A stretch of DNA of 64,000 nt. Origin: JAOUEA01 sp963825685 (lineage in GTDB: Bacteria; Actinomycetota; UBA4738; HRBIN12). Shown here piece after piece: positions 33,970 through 43,178 of this stretch. Under the pieces are notes generated by a model. The model was not told where the DNA came from and ran no database searches. It saw nothing but the letters and a program-made list of their open reading frames with translations. The stretch spans positions 38,270-102,269 of the forward strand of contig CAWGUD010000001.1 in the NCBI GenBank assembly GCA_963825685.1, read 5' to 3'. A program made the position numbers and the translations under genes. Each line of letters opens with the position of its first letter. Positions within the stretch are counted from its first letter, which is position 1.

Positions 33970-34155
33970 GTGACCTCCCTGGTTCTCACATCACTCGGGG
34001 CGGCGCTCGTCGTGCTCGGCGTCGTCGGCACTCCGGTGCGCCTTCTCAAAGCCGGACGGTTCGGACCTCCGCAGTTCGGATTGGTGGCACTCGGAGGCGG
34101 GATCTTCGTGGTGGGCGTGGGCGCGCTGGTTGATGTGATGACAGCCGCGCACTGA
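33970..34155 (+). CDS. Small two-helix membrane protein
   Basis: 61 residues with two hydrophobic helices (LVLTSLGAALVVLGVVG and FGLVALGGGIFVVGVGALV) joined by a basic loop. The GTG at 33970 has AGAGGAG at about 33953-33959. No family recognised. The 257 bp upstream, shared with the divergent dehydrogenase gene, show no other gene. Confidence 0.6.
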   Translation: MTSLVLTSLGAALVVLGVVGTPVRLLKAGRFGPPQFGLVALGGGIFVVGVGALVDVMTAAH

Positions 34156-34206
34156 ACGAGATCAGTCGCAGAGCCCCCGCCCGAGGCGATGCCTCTCGCG
34201 GTCGCT

Positions 34207-34317
34207 TCAGCGCCTCGCGGCGCGGAGCGCCGTGTAGGCGATCGTGGCGATCGACCACACGATCAGTAGCCATGGCGCGGCGAGGTTGGCGTGAAGGGAT
34301 GGGATCGAGAGTTCCAT
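34207..34317 (-). CDS. Possible 36-residue single-span membrane peptide
   Basis: Reading MELSIPSLHANLAAPWLLIV and onwards, this short frame has one hydrophobic helix followed by a basic tail (LRAARR). The ATG at 34317 has a TAGGCT box about 10 nt upstream but no clear ribosome-binding site. Candidate only; it could be chance. Confidence 0.3.
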   Translation of the reverse strand: MELSIPSLHANLAAPWLLIVWSIATIAYTALRAARR

Positions 34318-34589
34318 CGGGGCGGCCAGCCTACGGATGGGTCCTGCCCCCTTGAAGGGTCCACGTCCCTACGTCGAGTGCGGGAGTGCCCGGGGGTCAA
34401 GCTGACGTCAACCCGCGCGGGCTCCGTGAACTGCCCGATGCGCCACCGCGCAGCGGACCATCGACGGCGCGATGGTCGTACCTTCCGGCCGGTATCAGGG
34501 GAGATGGATCCGGCTGCAAGGTGCCATGGGCCGCGAGCGGTCTCGCGCCGATGCCAACCGAAGACGATCGGAACGAGGAGCCGGAATCG

Positions 34590-34763
34590 ATGTCAGACCA
34601 CGAAGATGCCTGGACCGCCTACATGAACGTCCGGTGGGGAGCGCCAGACTGCACGGTGTGCGACCGGGCTCGGGAGAGCGGCGCGACCGCGTGCTCGGGA
34701 TGCGGGATGCCGATCGAGCAGGGCAAGCCGAAATTCTGGGGACGCGTCGCCCAGAGGCCCTAA
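34590..34763 (+). CDS. 57-residue double-CxxC protein
   Basis: Starts MSDHEDAWTAYMNVRWGAPD. It has two CxxC pairs (CTVC and CSGC) separated by ten residues, a zinc-ribbon-like arrangement. The ATG at 34590 follows GAGGAG about ten bases upstream. A longer reading from 34386 adds residues without conserved character. The 270 bp before it show no other gene. Function unknown. Confidence 0.5.
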   Translation: MSDHEDAWTAYMNVRWGAPDCTVCDRARESGATACSGCGMPIEQGKPKFWGRVAQRP

Positions 34764-34806
34764 CCCCCGGCGCGCCCGATCTCTCGGCGATCATCCCTCT
34801 TCGAGC

Positions 34807-35466
34807 TTAGGTCACCGCGTCGAGCTTCCAGACGAAGCGGAACTTCCCGATCACCTCATCCCGCACCCTCACGCGGATCGTGTGGAGTCCAGGGTCGAGC
34901 GGCTGCAGGACGAAGAAGAAGCCCTTCGTCACCGACTTGCTCGGTCCCGGTTCGGCATGCCAGATGTTCTTCTCCGGGAAGTCGATGATCTCTCCCGGAG
35001 TGAGGAAGATCCAGCGCCGGTCCCTGCTGAGGCGCTCCCCGTCGATCACGATCCGCTGGTGATAGACGTCGGCGTTGATGTCACGAGCGAAACGCCTCGT
35101 GGCGCACCGACGGAGCTGGTGATAGGTCTCACCGAGGCCTTCGGCCGTCGAGCACTCCCAGAAGCCGGTCCCTACCGAGAACGCGGCCGGCGTTCCCGCT
35201 GGCACCTCGCAGTTGGCCCCGGTCGGTCCGAGGAAGACGACTCCGTCGACGGTCGCACAGTTGAGAGGGCTCTCCGGGTGGTAGATCGGATTCCTCCCCC
35301 GGGGGATCTCGGTCATCCAGACCTGATAGGCGCCTTCCCAGGTGCTGTGGTCCGTCCCGAGGGGCGAGTCATCGGGTGGATAGACGGCGGTCGTGCCCGC
35401 CGCTGCCGGAAGTACCAGGGCAGCCCAGATGCACACGGCGGCGATGCCCACGAAGATCCTTCGCAT
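34807..35466 (-). CDS. Secreted protein of unknown function
   Basis: 219 residues with a clear signal peptide (MRRIFVGIAAVCIWAALVLP, cleavage after AAAG). The mature part holds four cysteines, likely two disulfides (NCATVDG, NCEVPAG, ECSTAEG, RRCATRR). Its C-terminus looks like a beta-rich domain (GLHTIRVRVRDEVIGKFRFVW). The ATG at 35466 has AGGGAGA upstream. No family recognised. It is monocistronic and faces the 57-residue gene. Confidence 0.7.
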   Translation of the reverse strand: MRRIFVGIAAVCIWAALVLPAAAGTTAVYPPDDSPLGTDHSTWEGAYQVWMTEIPRGRNPIYHPESPLNCATVDGVVFLGPTGANCEVPAGTPAAFSVGTGFWECSTAEGLGETYHQLRRCATRRFARDINADVYHQRIVIDGERLSRDRRWIFLTPGEIIDFPEKNIWHAEPGPSKSVTKGFFFVLQPLDPGLHTIRVRVRDEVIGKFRFVWKLDAVT

Positions 35467-35599
35467 CGAAGTGTCTCCCTCTGCGGGCACCGCTGGAGTT
35501 TCGCTTCGGCGAAGCTACAAGGGTCAGCCATCCCGGTCAAACCGCACCGAGTCCTCGAGCGGTTTCCCGACCCTCTGGTCGCAAGGCGACCTAGGTGTT

Positions 35600-35803
35600 C
35601 TAGGCAGCGACCAGCGTCCGCTCCGGCGCCGCGTGCTCCCAGCTGTGGGCTTCGTGGTTCCAGGTGAGCGGGAGCCGCATCTCGTCGAGGAACTCGATGT
35701 AGACCTCGCCCCGGCGCTCCTGCTCGCGGAGCAGTGCGAGCTCCGCGTCGTCGACGTCGGTCTCTCGCTTCGCCATCCTCCAGTAGACGATGTGGTGGCG
35801 CAT
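35600..35803 (-). CDS. Small hypothetical protein
   Basis: 67 residues, MRHHIVYWRMAKRETDVDDA and onwards, soluble, with a central acidic helix (ELALLREQERRGEVYIEFLDEM). The ATG at 35803 has a strong GAGGAGG site nearby, which supports a real gene. No family recognised. Confidence 0.5.
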   Translation of the reverse strand: MRHHIVYWRMAKRETDVDDAELALLREQERRGEVYIEFLDEMRLPLTWNHEAHSWEHAAPERTLVAA

Positions 35804-35969
35804 CGTTCCTGCCTCCTCGTTCGCTCACGGTCATCGTGGCCCACGTGGACGGCGAGCATCAGGTGACGAGGGTCCCGACGAGCGGGGGCCGACCGGCGCG
35901 CTCGACGTGGTGCCGGAGCGCCGTCGCCGACTACCATCGCAACACCTGTGCCCGAAGGGAGATGGCGAC

Positions 35970-37193
35970 ATGAGGATCCTGGTGGTCGGCAGCGGTGGGG
36001 TCGGGTCGGCGTTCGCGCCGATCGCCGCCCGGCGCGACTTCTACGAGCACATCGTGTTCGCCGACATCACCGAGGCGAAGGCGCAGCGCATCGTCGATCG
36101 CTACGGCGCCGGCGGCAGGTTCGCCGCGGCGAAGGTCGACGCGACCGATGCGACCCAGGTGGCCGATGTCGCCCGTGCGCACGACTGCGACATCATCCTG
36201 AACGCCGCCGATCCGCGCTTCGTGATGCCGATCTTCCTCGGTGCCCTCGAGGCGGGCGTGAACTACATGGACATGGCGATGTCGCTCTCCGAGCCCCACC
36301 CCGAGCGTCCGCACGAGGAGGTCGGCAAGAAGCTCGGTGACGACCAGTTCGCGATGTCGGACCTGTGGGAGGACCGGGGAGCGCTGGCCCTGGTCGGCAT
36401 CGGCATCGAGCCGGGAGCCGCCGACGTCTTCGCTCGCTACGCCGCCGACCACCTGTTCGGCCAGATCGACGAGGTCGGCGTACGTGACGGCGCGAACCTC
36501 GAGATCGAGGGGTACGACTTCGCCCCCACGTTCTCGATCTGGACCACGATCGAGGAGTGCCTGAACCCACCGGTGATCTGGGAGAAGGATCGCGGGTGGT
36601 TCACCACCGCCCCGTTCAGCGAGCCGGAGACGTTCATGTTCCCCGACGGCATCGGTGAGGTCGAGTGCGTGAACGTCGAGCACGAGGAGGTGCTGCTCGT
36701 GCCGCGCTGGGTCGACTGCCGGCGCGTCACGTTCAAGTACGGGCTCGGCGACGAGTTCATCCAGGTGCTCGAGACCCTGCACAAGCTCGGCCTCGACCGG
36801 GTCGAGAAGGTGAGCGTGCGAGGGGTGGAGGTCTCTCCGCGTGACGTCGTGGCCGCGGCGCTGCCCGACCCGATGACGCTCGGCGACAAGATGACGGGCA
36901 AGACGTGCGCGGGCACGTGGATCACCGGCACGGGCACGGACGGCGCCCCGCGCGAGGTGTACCTGTACCACGTCGTCGACAACGAGCAGACGTGGAAGGA
37001 CGACGGGGCGCAGGCGGTCGTGTGGCAGACCGCGATCAACCCGGTGATCGGCCTGGAACTGATCGCGAACGGCACCTGGACGGGCGCGGGTGTGCTCGGG
37101 CCGGAGGCGTTCGACGCCGTGCCGTTCCTCGATCTGCTGAACGAGTACGGCAGCCCCTGGGGCATGACGGAGATGACGCCGCGAGGCGCCTGA
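35970..37193 (+). CDS. Saccharopine-dehydrogenase-family oxidoreductase
   Basis: 407 residues. The N-terminal Rossmann motif MRILVVGSGGVGSAF is followed by DATDATQVADVARAHDCDIILNAADPRF, the pattern of saccharopine dehydrogenase/carboxynorspermidine-synthase relatives. The C-terminal half is the saccharopine-dehydrogenase C domain. Substrates in the family include saccharopine, lysine-derived aldehydes and carboxyspermidine; no pathway neighbour narrows this down. The ATG at 35970 has AAGGGAG, and a TACCAT -10 box lies at 35932-35937, giving a short 5' leader. Confidence 0.85.
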   Translation: MRILVVGSGGVGSAFAPIAARRDFYEHIVFADITEAKAQRIVDRYGAGGRFAAAKVDATDATQVADVARAHDCDIILNAADPRFVMPIFLGALEAGVNYMDMAMSLSEPHPERPHEEVGKKLGDDQFAMSDLWEDRGALALVGIGIEPGAADVFARYAADHLFGQIDEVGVRDGANLEIEGYDFAPTFSIWTTIEECLNPPVIWEKDRGWFTTAPFSEPETFMFPDGIGEVECVNVEHEEVLLVPRWVDCRRVTFKYGLGDEFIQVLETLHKLGLDRVEKVSVRGVEVSPRDVVAAALPDPMTLGDKMTGKTCAGTWITGTGTDGAPREVYLYHVVDNEQTWKDDGAQAVVWQTAINPVIGLELIANGTWTGAGVLGPEAFDAVPFLDLLNEYGSPWGMTEMTPRGA

Positions 37194-37218
37194 GCGCGTT
37201 CGGTTCCGTGACGCCGAC

Positions 37219-37663
37219 TCAGGCGCGGGCGTCGAGCGCCGTCTTCAGGCCGGCGACCGCCCGATCGCTCATCTCGTCGAGCTTGCCTCGGATGAACGGC
37301 AGGGCAAGGGACGACAGCCCCTTCAGCCCGAGGTCGGCCACGTACGCGACGCGGGTGCCGCCGTCCTGGCCGGGGGCGAACGAGATCACGTCGGTGCCCT
37401 GCGAAGCGCTTCCCGTCACCGACGAACGTGACGCTGTTGGGGGGGTCGAAGGCGGTGATCTCGTAGACGATCGTCTGCTCGGTCGACCCGAATCGCGAGA
37501 GCAGTTCGAAACGGCTGCCCAGACCGATCGGACGGTCGTCGAGCCGGCGAGCGCTCGGGATGCCCGGATCCCACTCCTCGGTGGTGGAGAAATCCGCCAC
37601 GAAGTCGAACGCGCGCTCGAGGGAACAGGCGGTCTCGATCACGCGCTCCACTCGGTGGGTCAT
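37219..37663 (-). CDS. SRPBCC/polyketide-cyclase-like protein (one frameshift)
   Basis: About 147 residues of the START/SRPBCC lipid-binding fold: IETACSLERAFDFVADFSTTEEWDPG at the start, then GSRFELLSRF and TRVAYVADLGLKGL. The frame breaks near 37407 by one extra G in a GGG run (GDGKRFAG joins TDVISFAPGQ). The ATG at 37663 is 6 nt after a TATGCT box, so probably leaderless. Ligand unknown. Confidence 0.75.
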
Positions 37664-37669
37664 GGATCG

Positions 37670-37675
37670 AGCATA
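37670..37675 (-). promoter_or_regulatory. -10 box (TATGCT) of leaderless SRPBCC gene
   Basis: TATGCT on the minus strand ends 6 nt before the ATG at 37663. Confidence 0.5.
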
Positions 37676-37798
37676 GGCGTGCCGTCACTGATCGCCGACG
37701 TGGAACCCACGCACGTGCCCGCGTGTCGGTCCATCGGCTCAGGTCGCGGCACCGGCCGCCCGATGCATACCGAGACGTCTCGGAAAGGGTTGGCACGC

Positions 37799-39918
37799 AT
37801 GGTGACCGAACGCGACCGGGCGTCGGCGCTCGATGCCGACGTCCGCTTCGCCGCGATGATCGAGCCGGGGTCGCTGCTGGAGGCGACGCCCGAATGCCTC
37901 GTCGTGACGCGCACCGACGGTCGCATCGTGTTCGCGAACCATCGGGTCGAGCAGCTGACGGGCTTCGGCCGCGACGAGCTGGTGGGTCGGTCGGTCGAGC
38001 TGCTCGTCGCGGCCGAGCTGCTCGACCTCGAGACGGGCGTCTCGATCGAGGCCGTCTGCGCACGAGCGGCGGCGGCACCGTGCCGGTGGAGGTGCACGTC
38101 GGTCGCATCGACGGTCCCGAGCAGCTGATCGTCGTGACGCTGCGCGACGCGACCGAGCTGCAGGCCGGACGCGAGGCGCGGTTCGAGGCCGAGGCGAAGT
38201 ACCGGGCGCTCGTCGAGCAGATCCCCGCGGTCGTCTACCTCGATCCGGTCGACGAGAACTCGGACTCGATCTACGTGAGCCCCCAGGTGGTCACGCTGCT
38301 CGGCATCGACCCCGACGAGTGGCTGAGCGACCCGTACTGCTGGCGCAAGCACGTCCACCCCGAGGATCTCGACCGGGCATGGGATGAGTACGAGCAGGCG
38401 TTCAAACAGCACACGACCCTGGTCCACGAGTACCGCATGGTGCATGCCGACGGCACGATCAAGTGGGTGCTCGAGCAGGCGTACCCGATCAAGGACGAGC
38501 AGGGTGAGCCGTGGCTGATCCAGGGCGTGATCTTCGACATCACGGCCCGCAAGGCGGCCGAGGAACAGGTCGCGTTCCTCGCCTACCACGACAAGCTCAC
38601 GGGCCTGCCGAACCGGGTGCTGTTCGAGGAGATGCTCGAGAATGCGATCTCGCGAGCTCGACGGCACGACCTCGGGGTCGGCGTGATCTTCGTCGACCTC
38701 GACAACTTCAAGCTCGTGAACGACTCGCTCGGCCATGCCGCCGGCGACCAGCTGCTCGCCCAGCTGGCCGAACGTCTGCGCGTCTACACCCGTGAGACCG
38801 ACCTCGTCGCGCGCCAGGGGGGCGACGAGTTCCTGTTGTTGCTGTCGGATCTCGACCGGACCCACGACACCGGGTCGGACCGGGAGTCGGCGATGATCGT
38901 CGCCGAGTCGGTCGCCTCGCGCGTGCACGAGGCGCTGGCCGAGCCGTTCGTGCTGAACGGCACGGAGTTCATCGCGAGCGGGTCGATCGGCATCTCGCTC
39001 TTCCCGCAGGACGCGCTCGACGCCGAGACGCTGATGAAGAACGCCGACGCGGCGATGTACCAGTCCAAGCGGCAGGAGCCCGGCGGCTACGTCGTATTCG
39101 CCACGAGCGGCGAGGACCCGATGAAGAAGCTGTCGCTCACGACGCGACTGCGCCGGGCGGTCGAGCACGAAGACTGGGTGCTGCACTACCAGCCGGTCGT
39201 GAACCTCGCCGACGGCTCGGTCGAGGGGGTCGAGGCGCTCGTACGCTGGCAGGACCCGAACGGCGGCATCGTGCCGCCGGGTGAGTTCATCCCTCTGGCG
39301 GAGGAGCTCGGGCTGATCGAGGCGATCGGCGACTGGGTGATCGACGCGATGGCCGCGCAGCAGCGCGCCTGGGCCGACGACGGACTCGACCTCACGGTCG
39401 GCTTCAACCTCTCGCCCCGTCAGCTGTGGTCGGCGCATCTCGCGGAGAAGGTCCTGACGAAGCTCCGCACCGCGGGCGTCGATCCATCGAAGGTCGTCGT
39501 CGAGATCACGGAGTCCACCGCGATGGCCGATCCGGACCGCACCCAGAAGATCCTGTCCGAGCTGCACGCGTGGGGCCTCTCGCTCGCGATCGACGACTTC
39601 GGCACCGGATACTCGTCGCTGGCGCGGCTGAAGCACCTGCCGGTGCAGATCCTGAAGATCGACCGCTCGTTCATCCGCGACGTCCACCGCGACACCGGCC
39701 TCGCGAGCATGGTGCGGGCGATGATCCAGCTCGCGAGCGGGCTCGGCATGGTCCCGTTGGCGGAGGGGATCGAGACGGCGGCGGAGCTCGAGTTCCTGAA
39801 GGCGCACGGATGCTCGATGGGGCAGGGCTTCTACTTCGCGAGGCCGGTCCCCGCCGAGGAGATCCCCGCGCTCGTCACGCGGGAGCACGGGCTGCTGCCG
39901 GTCGACGCCCCGCGCTGA
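37799..39918 (+). CDS. PAS-PAS-GGDEF-EAL cyclic-di-GMP protein (one frameshift)
   Basis: About 706 residues after repair. PAS 1 (ATPECLVVTRTDGRIVFANH), PAS 2 (VEQIPAVVYLDPVDENSDSI… HPEDLDRAW), a GGDEF diguanylate cyclase domain with intact GGDEF (RQGGDEFLLLL), and an EAL phosphodiesterase domain with EAL (GVEALVRW), EITES and DDFGTGYSSL. Both catalytic signatures are present, so either or both activities are possible. One base is missing near 38070, between EAVCAR and GGGTVPVEVHVG in PAS 1. The ATG at 37799 follows GGAAAGG. No membrane segments: a cytosolic sensor. Confidence 0.88.
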
Positions 39919-39950
39919 CGCGGCTCCCGGAGACGCTTCCGACCCTCCGC

Positions 39951-39956
39951 TACCAT
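39951..39956 (+). promoter_or_regulatory. -10 box (TACCAT) of leaderless leuS
   Basis: TACCAT ends 8 nt before the leuS ATG at 39965; no ribosome-binding site. Confidence 0.5.
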
Positions 39957-39964
39957 CTACCGCC

Positions 39965-42427
39965 ATGAGCAGGCGGTACGACCCGAGCGAGTTCGAACCG
40001 AAGTGGCAGCAGGTCTGGGCCGACGAGCGCATCTACGAGGCGTCGGAGGATGCCGCCGACGAGCGGCCGCGGTTCTACGCGCTCGATATGTACCCGTATC
40101 CCTCGGGCGACCTGCACATGGGACACGCCGAGGCGTTCAGCGGGGGCGACGTGGTCGCCCGGTATCGGTGGATGCGCGGGGACAACGTGCTCCATCCGGT
40201 CGGATGGGACTCGTTCGGGCTGCCGGCGGAGAACGCCGCGATCAAGCGGGGCATCGACCCGCGGGAGTGGACCGACGCGAACATCGAGCAGCAGGCGCGG
40301 TCGTTCCGGCGCATGGGTATGTCGTTCGACTGGACCCGGCGCCTGGCCGTGCACGAGCCTGAGTACTACCGGTGGACCCAGTGGTTGTTCCTGCGGTTCT
40401 TCGAGAAGGGGCTGGCCTACCGCAAGGAGTCGCCCGTCAACTGGTGTCCCAACGACCAGACCGTGCTCGCCAACGAGCAGGTGATCCAGGGGGCGTGCGA
40501 GCGCTGCGGCGCGATGGTCGAGCGCCGGAACCTGACCCAGTGGTTCTTCAAGATCACCGACTACGCGCAGCGCCTGCTCGACGACGAGGACCAGCTCGTG
40601 CGGTGGCCCGAACGCGTGCTGACCATGCAGCGCAACTGGATCGGGCGCAGCGAGGGCGCGCGCGTCACGTTCACGATCGAGGAGACGGGCGAGGAGATCG
40701 AGGTCTTCACCACTCGTCCCGACACCCTGTGGGGCGTCACGTTCTTCGTGTTCTCGGTCGAGCACCCGGCGGTCGAGCGCCTCGCGAAGCTCGGCGGCAC
40801 GTGGGGCGAGGTCGAGCCGCTGATCCAGCGCTCGCGTGCGGCCTCGCTCGCGAGCCGCGAGGCCGCCGACACGAAGGAAGGCGCGTTCCTCGGCGTGCAC
40901 GCGGTCAACCCGGTGAACGGCGAGAAGGTGCCCGTCTACACGGCGCCGTACGTGCTGATGGAATACGGCACCGGCGCGATCATGGCCGTGCCCGCGCACG
41001 ACGAGCGCGACTTCGCGTTCGCACGGCAGCACGGACTGCCGGTGCGGGTCGTGATCCAGCCCGAGGGATCTGAGTCGATCGACGCCGACGCGATGACCGA
41101 GGCGTTGCCGCACGAGGGCGTGATGGTCGACAGCGGACCGTTCGACGGGGAGCCCTCGCCGGCCTCGATCGCGAAGGTCGCGGCCTGGCTCGAGCAGGAA
41201 GGGCGTGGCGAGGCCACCGTGAACTTCCGCCTGCGGGACTGGCTGCTCTCGCGGCAGCGGTACTGGGGGGCACCGATCCCGATCGTGCACTGCCCCTCGT
41301 GCGGCGAGGTGCCGGTGCCCGACGACGAGCTGCCGGTGCTGCTGCCCGACGACGCCGACTTCCAGCTGGGCGGAGAGAGCCCACTGGCCCGCCATCCCAC
41401 CTGGAAGCACGTGCGGTGCCCGTCGTGCGGCGGCGATGCCACGCGCGACACCGACACGATGGACACGTTCGTCGATTCGAGCTGGTACCTGTTCCGGTAC
41501 TGCTCGCCGGGCTACGAGGGCGGGCCGTTCCGCCGCGAGGACGTCGACCGCTGGATGCCGGTCGGCCAGTACACCGGCGGTGTCGAGCACGCGATCCTGC
41601 ACCTGCTCTACACGCGCTTCTTCACGAAGGTGCTCTACGACCTCGGCATGGTCGGTTTCACCGAGCCGTTCCCGCGCCTGATGAACCAGGGCCAGGTGAT
41701 CTACGACGGGGCCTCGATGAGCAAGTCGAAGGGCAACATCGTCGAGCCGATGCCGATCGTGGAGCGATGGGGCGCCGACACGATGCGGCTGATCATGTTG
41801 TTCGCCGGCCCGTTCGAGGACGACATCGACTGGAAGCTGATCGCCGGCGACGACCCGAACCGGCGTCCGGGGGTGCACTCGTGGCTCGGGCGCGTGTTCG
41901 CAGCCGTCGGCGACGCGGTGCAACGCGGCGACGCCTCGCCGGAGCCCGATGCCTTGGTGCGCCTCACGCACAAGACGATCGCGGGCGTCACCGACGATCT
42001 CGACCGGTTCCGGTTCAACACCGCGATCTCGAAGCTCCAGGTGCTCACGAACGAGATGCGGACCGCCCTCGACGCGGGCGGCGGCGCCCTCGGTGCCGCG
42101 CGCGCGCTCGTGCAGATGCTGGCGCCGTTCGCGCCGTTCGCGGCCGAGGAGCTCTGGCGCGTCGAGTTCGGGGAGCCTGCGTCGGTGCACCGGTCCACCT
42201 GGCCGTCGTTCGACCCCGCCCTCGTGGTCGAGGACACCGTCACGATGGTCTTCCAGGTCGACGGGAAGCTCCGCGACAAGGCCGAGGTGTCGGCCGACAT
42301 CGACGAAGCCGGCGCGCTCGAACTGGCGCGCGGCAGCGACAAGGTGCGGGCCGCGGTCGACGGACGCGAGGTCGTGAAGGAGATCGTGCGCGTGCCGAAG
42401 CTCGTGAACCTCGTCACGAAGCGCTGA
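39965..42427 (+). CDS. leuS: Leucyl-tRNA synthetase
   Basis: 820 residues; class I synthetase for tRNA-Leu. The HIGH equivalent is HMGH at 51-54 (SGDLHMGHAEAF) and the KMSKS equivalent is MSKSK at about 585-589. The CP1 editing domain has TTRPDTLWGVTF and VPAHDERD. A zinc-binding pair of CPSCG motifs is present (VHCPSCGEVP and VRCPSCGGDA). Full length. Followed by 114 bp before comEA. Confidence 0.96.
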   Translation: MSRRYDPSEFEPKWQQVWADERIYEASEDAADERPRFYALDMYPYPSGDLHMGHAEAFSGGDVVARYRWMRGDNVLHPVGWDSFGLPAENAAIKRGIDPREWTDANIEQQARSFRRMGMSFDWTRRLAVHEPEYYRWTQWLFLRFFEKGLAYRKESPVNWCPNDQTVLANEQVIQGACERCGAMVERRNLTQWFFKITDYAQRLLDDEDQLVRWPERVLTMQRNWIGRSEGARVTFTIEETGEEIEVFTTRPDTLWGVTFFVFSVEHPAVERLAKLGGTWGEVEPLIQRSRAASLASREAADTKEGAFLGVHAVNPVNGEKVPVYTAPYVLMEYGTGAIMAVPAHDERDFAFARQHGLPVRVVIQPEGSESIDADAMTEALPHEGVMVDSGPFDGEPSPASIAKVAAWLEQEGRGEATVNFRLRDWLLSRQRYWGAPIPIVHCPSCGEVPVPDDELPVLLPDDADFQLGGESPLARHPTWKHVRCPSCGGDATRDTDTMDTFVDSSWYLFRYCSPGYEGGPFRREDVDRWMPVGQYTGGVEHAILHLLYTRFFTKVLYDLGMVGFTEPFPRLMNQGQVIYDGASMSKSKGNIVEPMPIVERWGADTMRLIMLFAGPFEDDIDWKLIAGDDPNRRPGVHSWLGRVFAAVGDAVQRGDASPEPDALVRLTHKTIAGVTDDLDRFRFNTAISKLQVLTNEMRTALDAGGGALGAARALVQMLAPFAPFAAEELWRVEFGEPASVHRSTWPSFDPALVVEDTVTMVFQVDGKLRDKAEVSADIDEAGALELARGSDKVRAAVDGREVVKEIVRVPKLVNLVTKR

Positions 42428-42528
42428 GCCTCAGCCCCACACGGTGGCGGACCCGGCGGAAAGCGTCTTCGGACCACGTGCGTCCCTCGAGCGTGATGCG
42501 CGTCACGGAACACGGGAGGCCGCGTCCG

Positions 42529-42534
42529 TACCGT
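42529..42534 (+). promoter_or_regulatory. -10 box (TACCGT) of comEA
   Basis: TACCGT ends 7 nt before the comEA ATG at 42542. GGGAG lies between but is too close to act as a standard ribosome-binding site. Confidence 0.45.
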
Positions 42535-42541
42535 CGGGAGC

Positions 42542-43178
42542 ATGAGCATCAAGGACCGGCTCGACACGCTGTCTCGGGGCGAGCTGATCGGCCTGATCGT
42601 GGTGGTGGTCGTGACGATGGCGGGCGCCGGCCTCTGGTACCTGCGTTCGCTGCCGAAGCCCGTGACGATCGCGGCGGGCGCGCCCCAGCCGGCGGCCCCC
42701 GGCGCCGGCGCTCGCCACGAGCGCGGTCGCGTCGCCGACCGGGCCGCCGATCATCGTCGACGTCACAGGCTGGGTCCACGAGCCGGGGGTGTACGAGTTC
42801 GCGCAGGGCGACCGGGTGATCGACGCCGTCGACCGGGCCGGCGGGGCCAAGGACGGCGCCGACCTGTCGGTGTTGAACCTGGCGGCTCCGCTCACCGACG
42901 GCACCCAGGTCGTCGTGCCGAAGGAAGGGGCGGCCGGCTCGGCCGCAGTGGCACCCGGTGCGTCCGGGTCGGGTGCTGCGAGCGGCGGCCTGATCAACAT
43001 CAACACGGCGAGCGCCACGGAGTTCGAGACCCTCTCGGGCATCGGTGAGGTGCTGGCGGCGGCGATCGTCGACTACCGCACCGAGAACGGTCCGTTCGCC
43101 TCGGTCGATGACCTCGAGAACGTGAGCGGCATCGGCCCGGCGACGCTGGAGGAGATCCGCGACCAGGTCACGGTATGA
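42542..43178 (+). CDS. comEA: Competence DNA receptor ComEA (one frameshift)
   Basis: About 211 residues: one N-terminal membrane anchor (LIGLIVVVVVTMAGAGLWYL), a SLBB domain (VTGWVHEPGVYEFAQGDRVIDAVDRAGG) and a C-terminal double helix-hairpin-helix (INTASATEFETLSGIGEVLAAAIVDYR) that binds DNA. The frame breaks near 42705 by one extra base in a GC-rich linker. Its stop overlaps comEC as ATGA. Together they form the DNA-uptake module common in actinobacteria, though competence itself is rarely shown. Confidence 0.85.

Noticed and set aside
32536..36000. Integrative element with att sites at tRNA-Ala
   Set aside because: No integrase, relaxase or second copy of the tRNA 3' end was seen in the window, so only a weaker genomic-island suggestion was kept.
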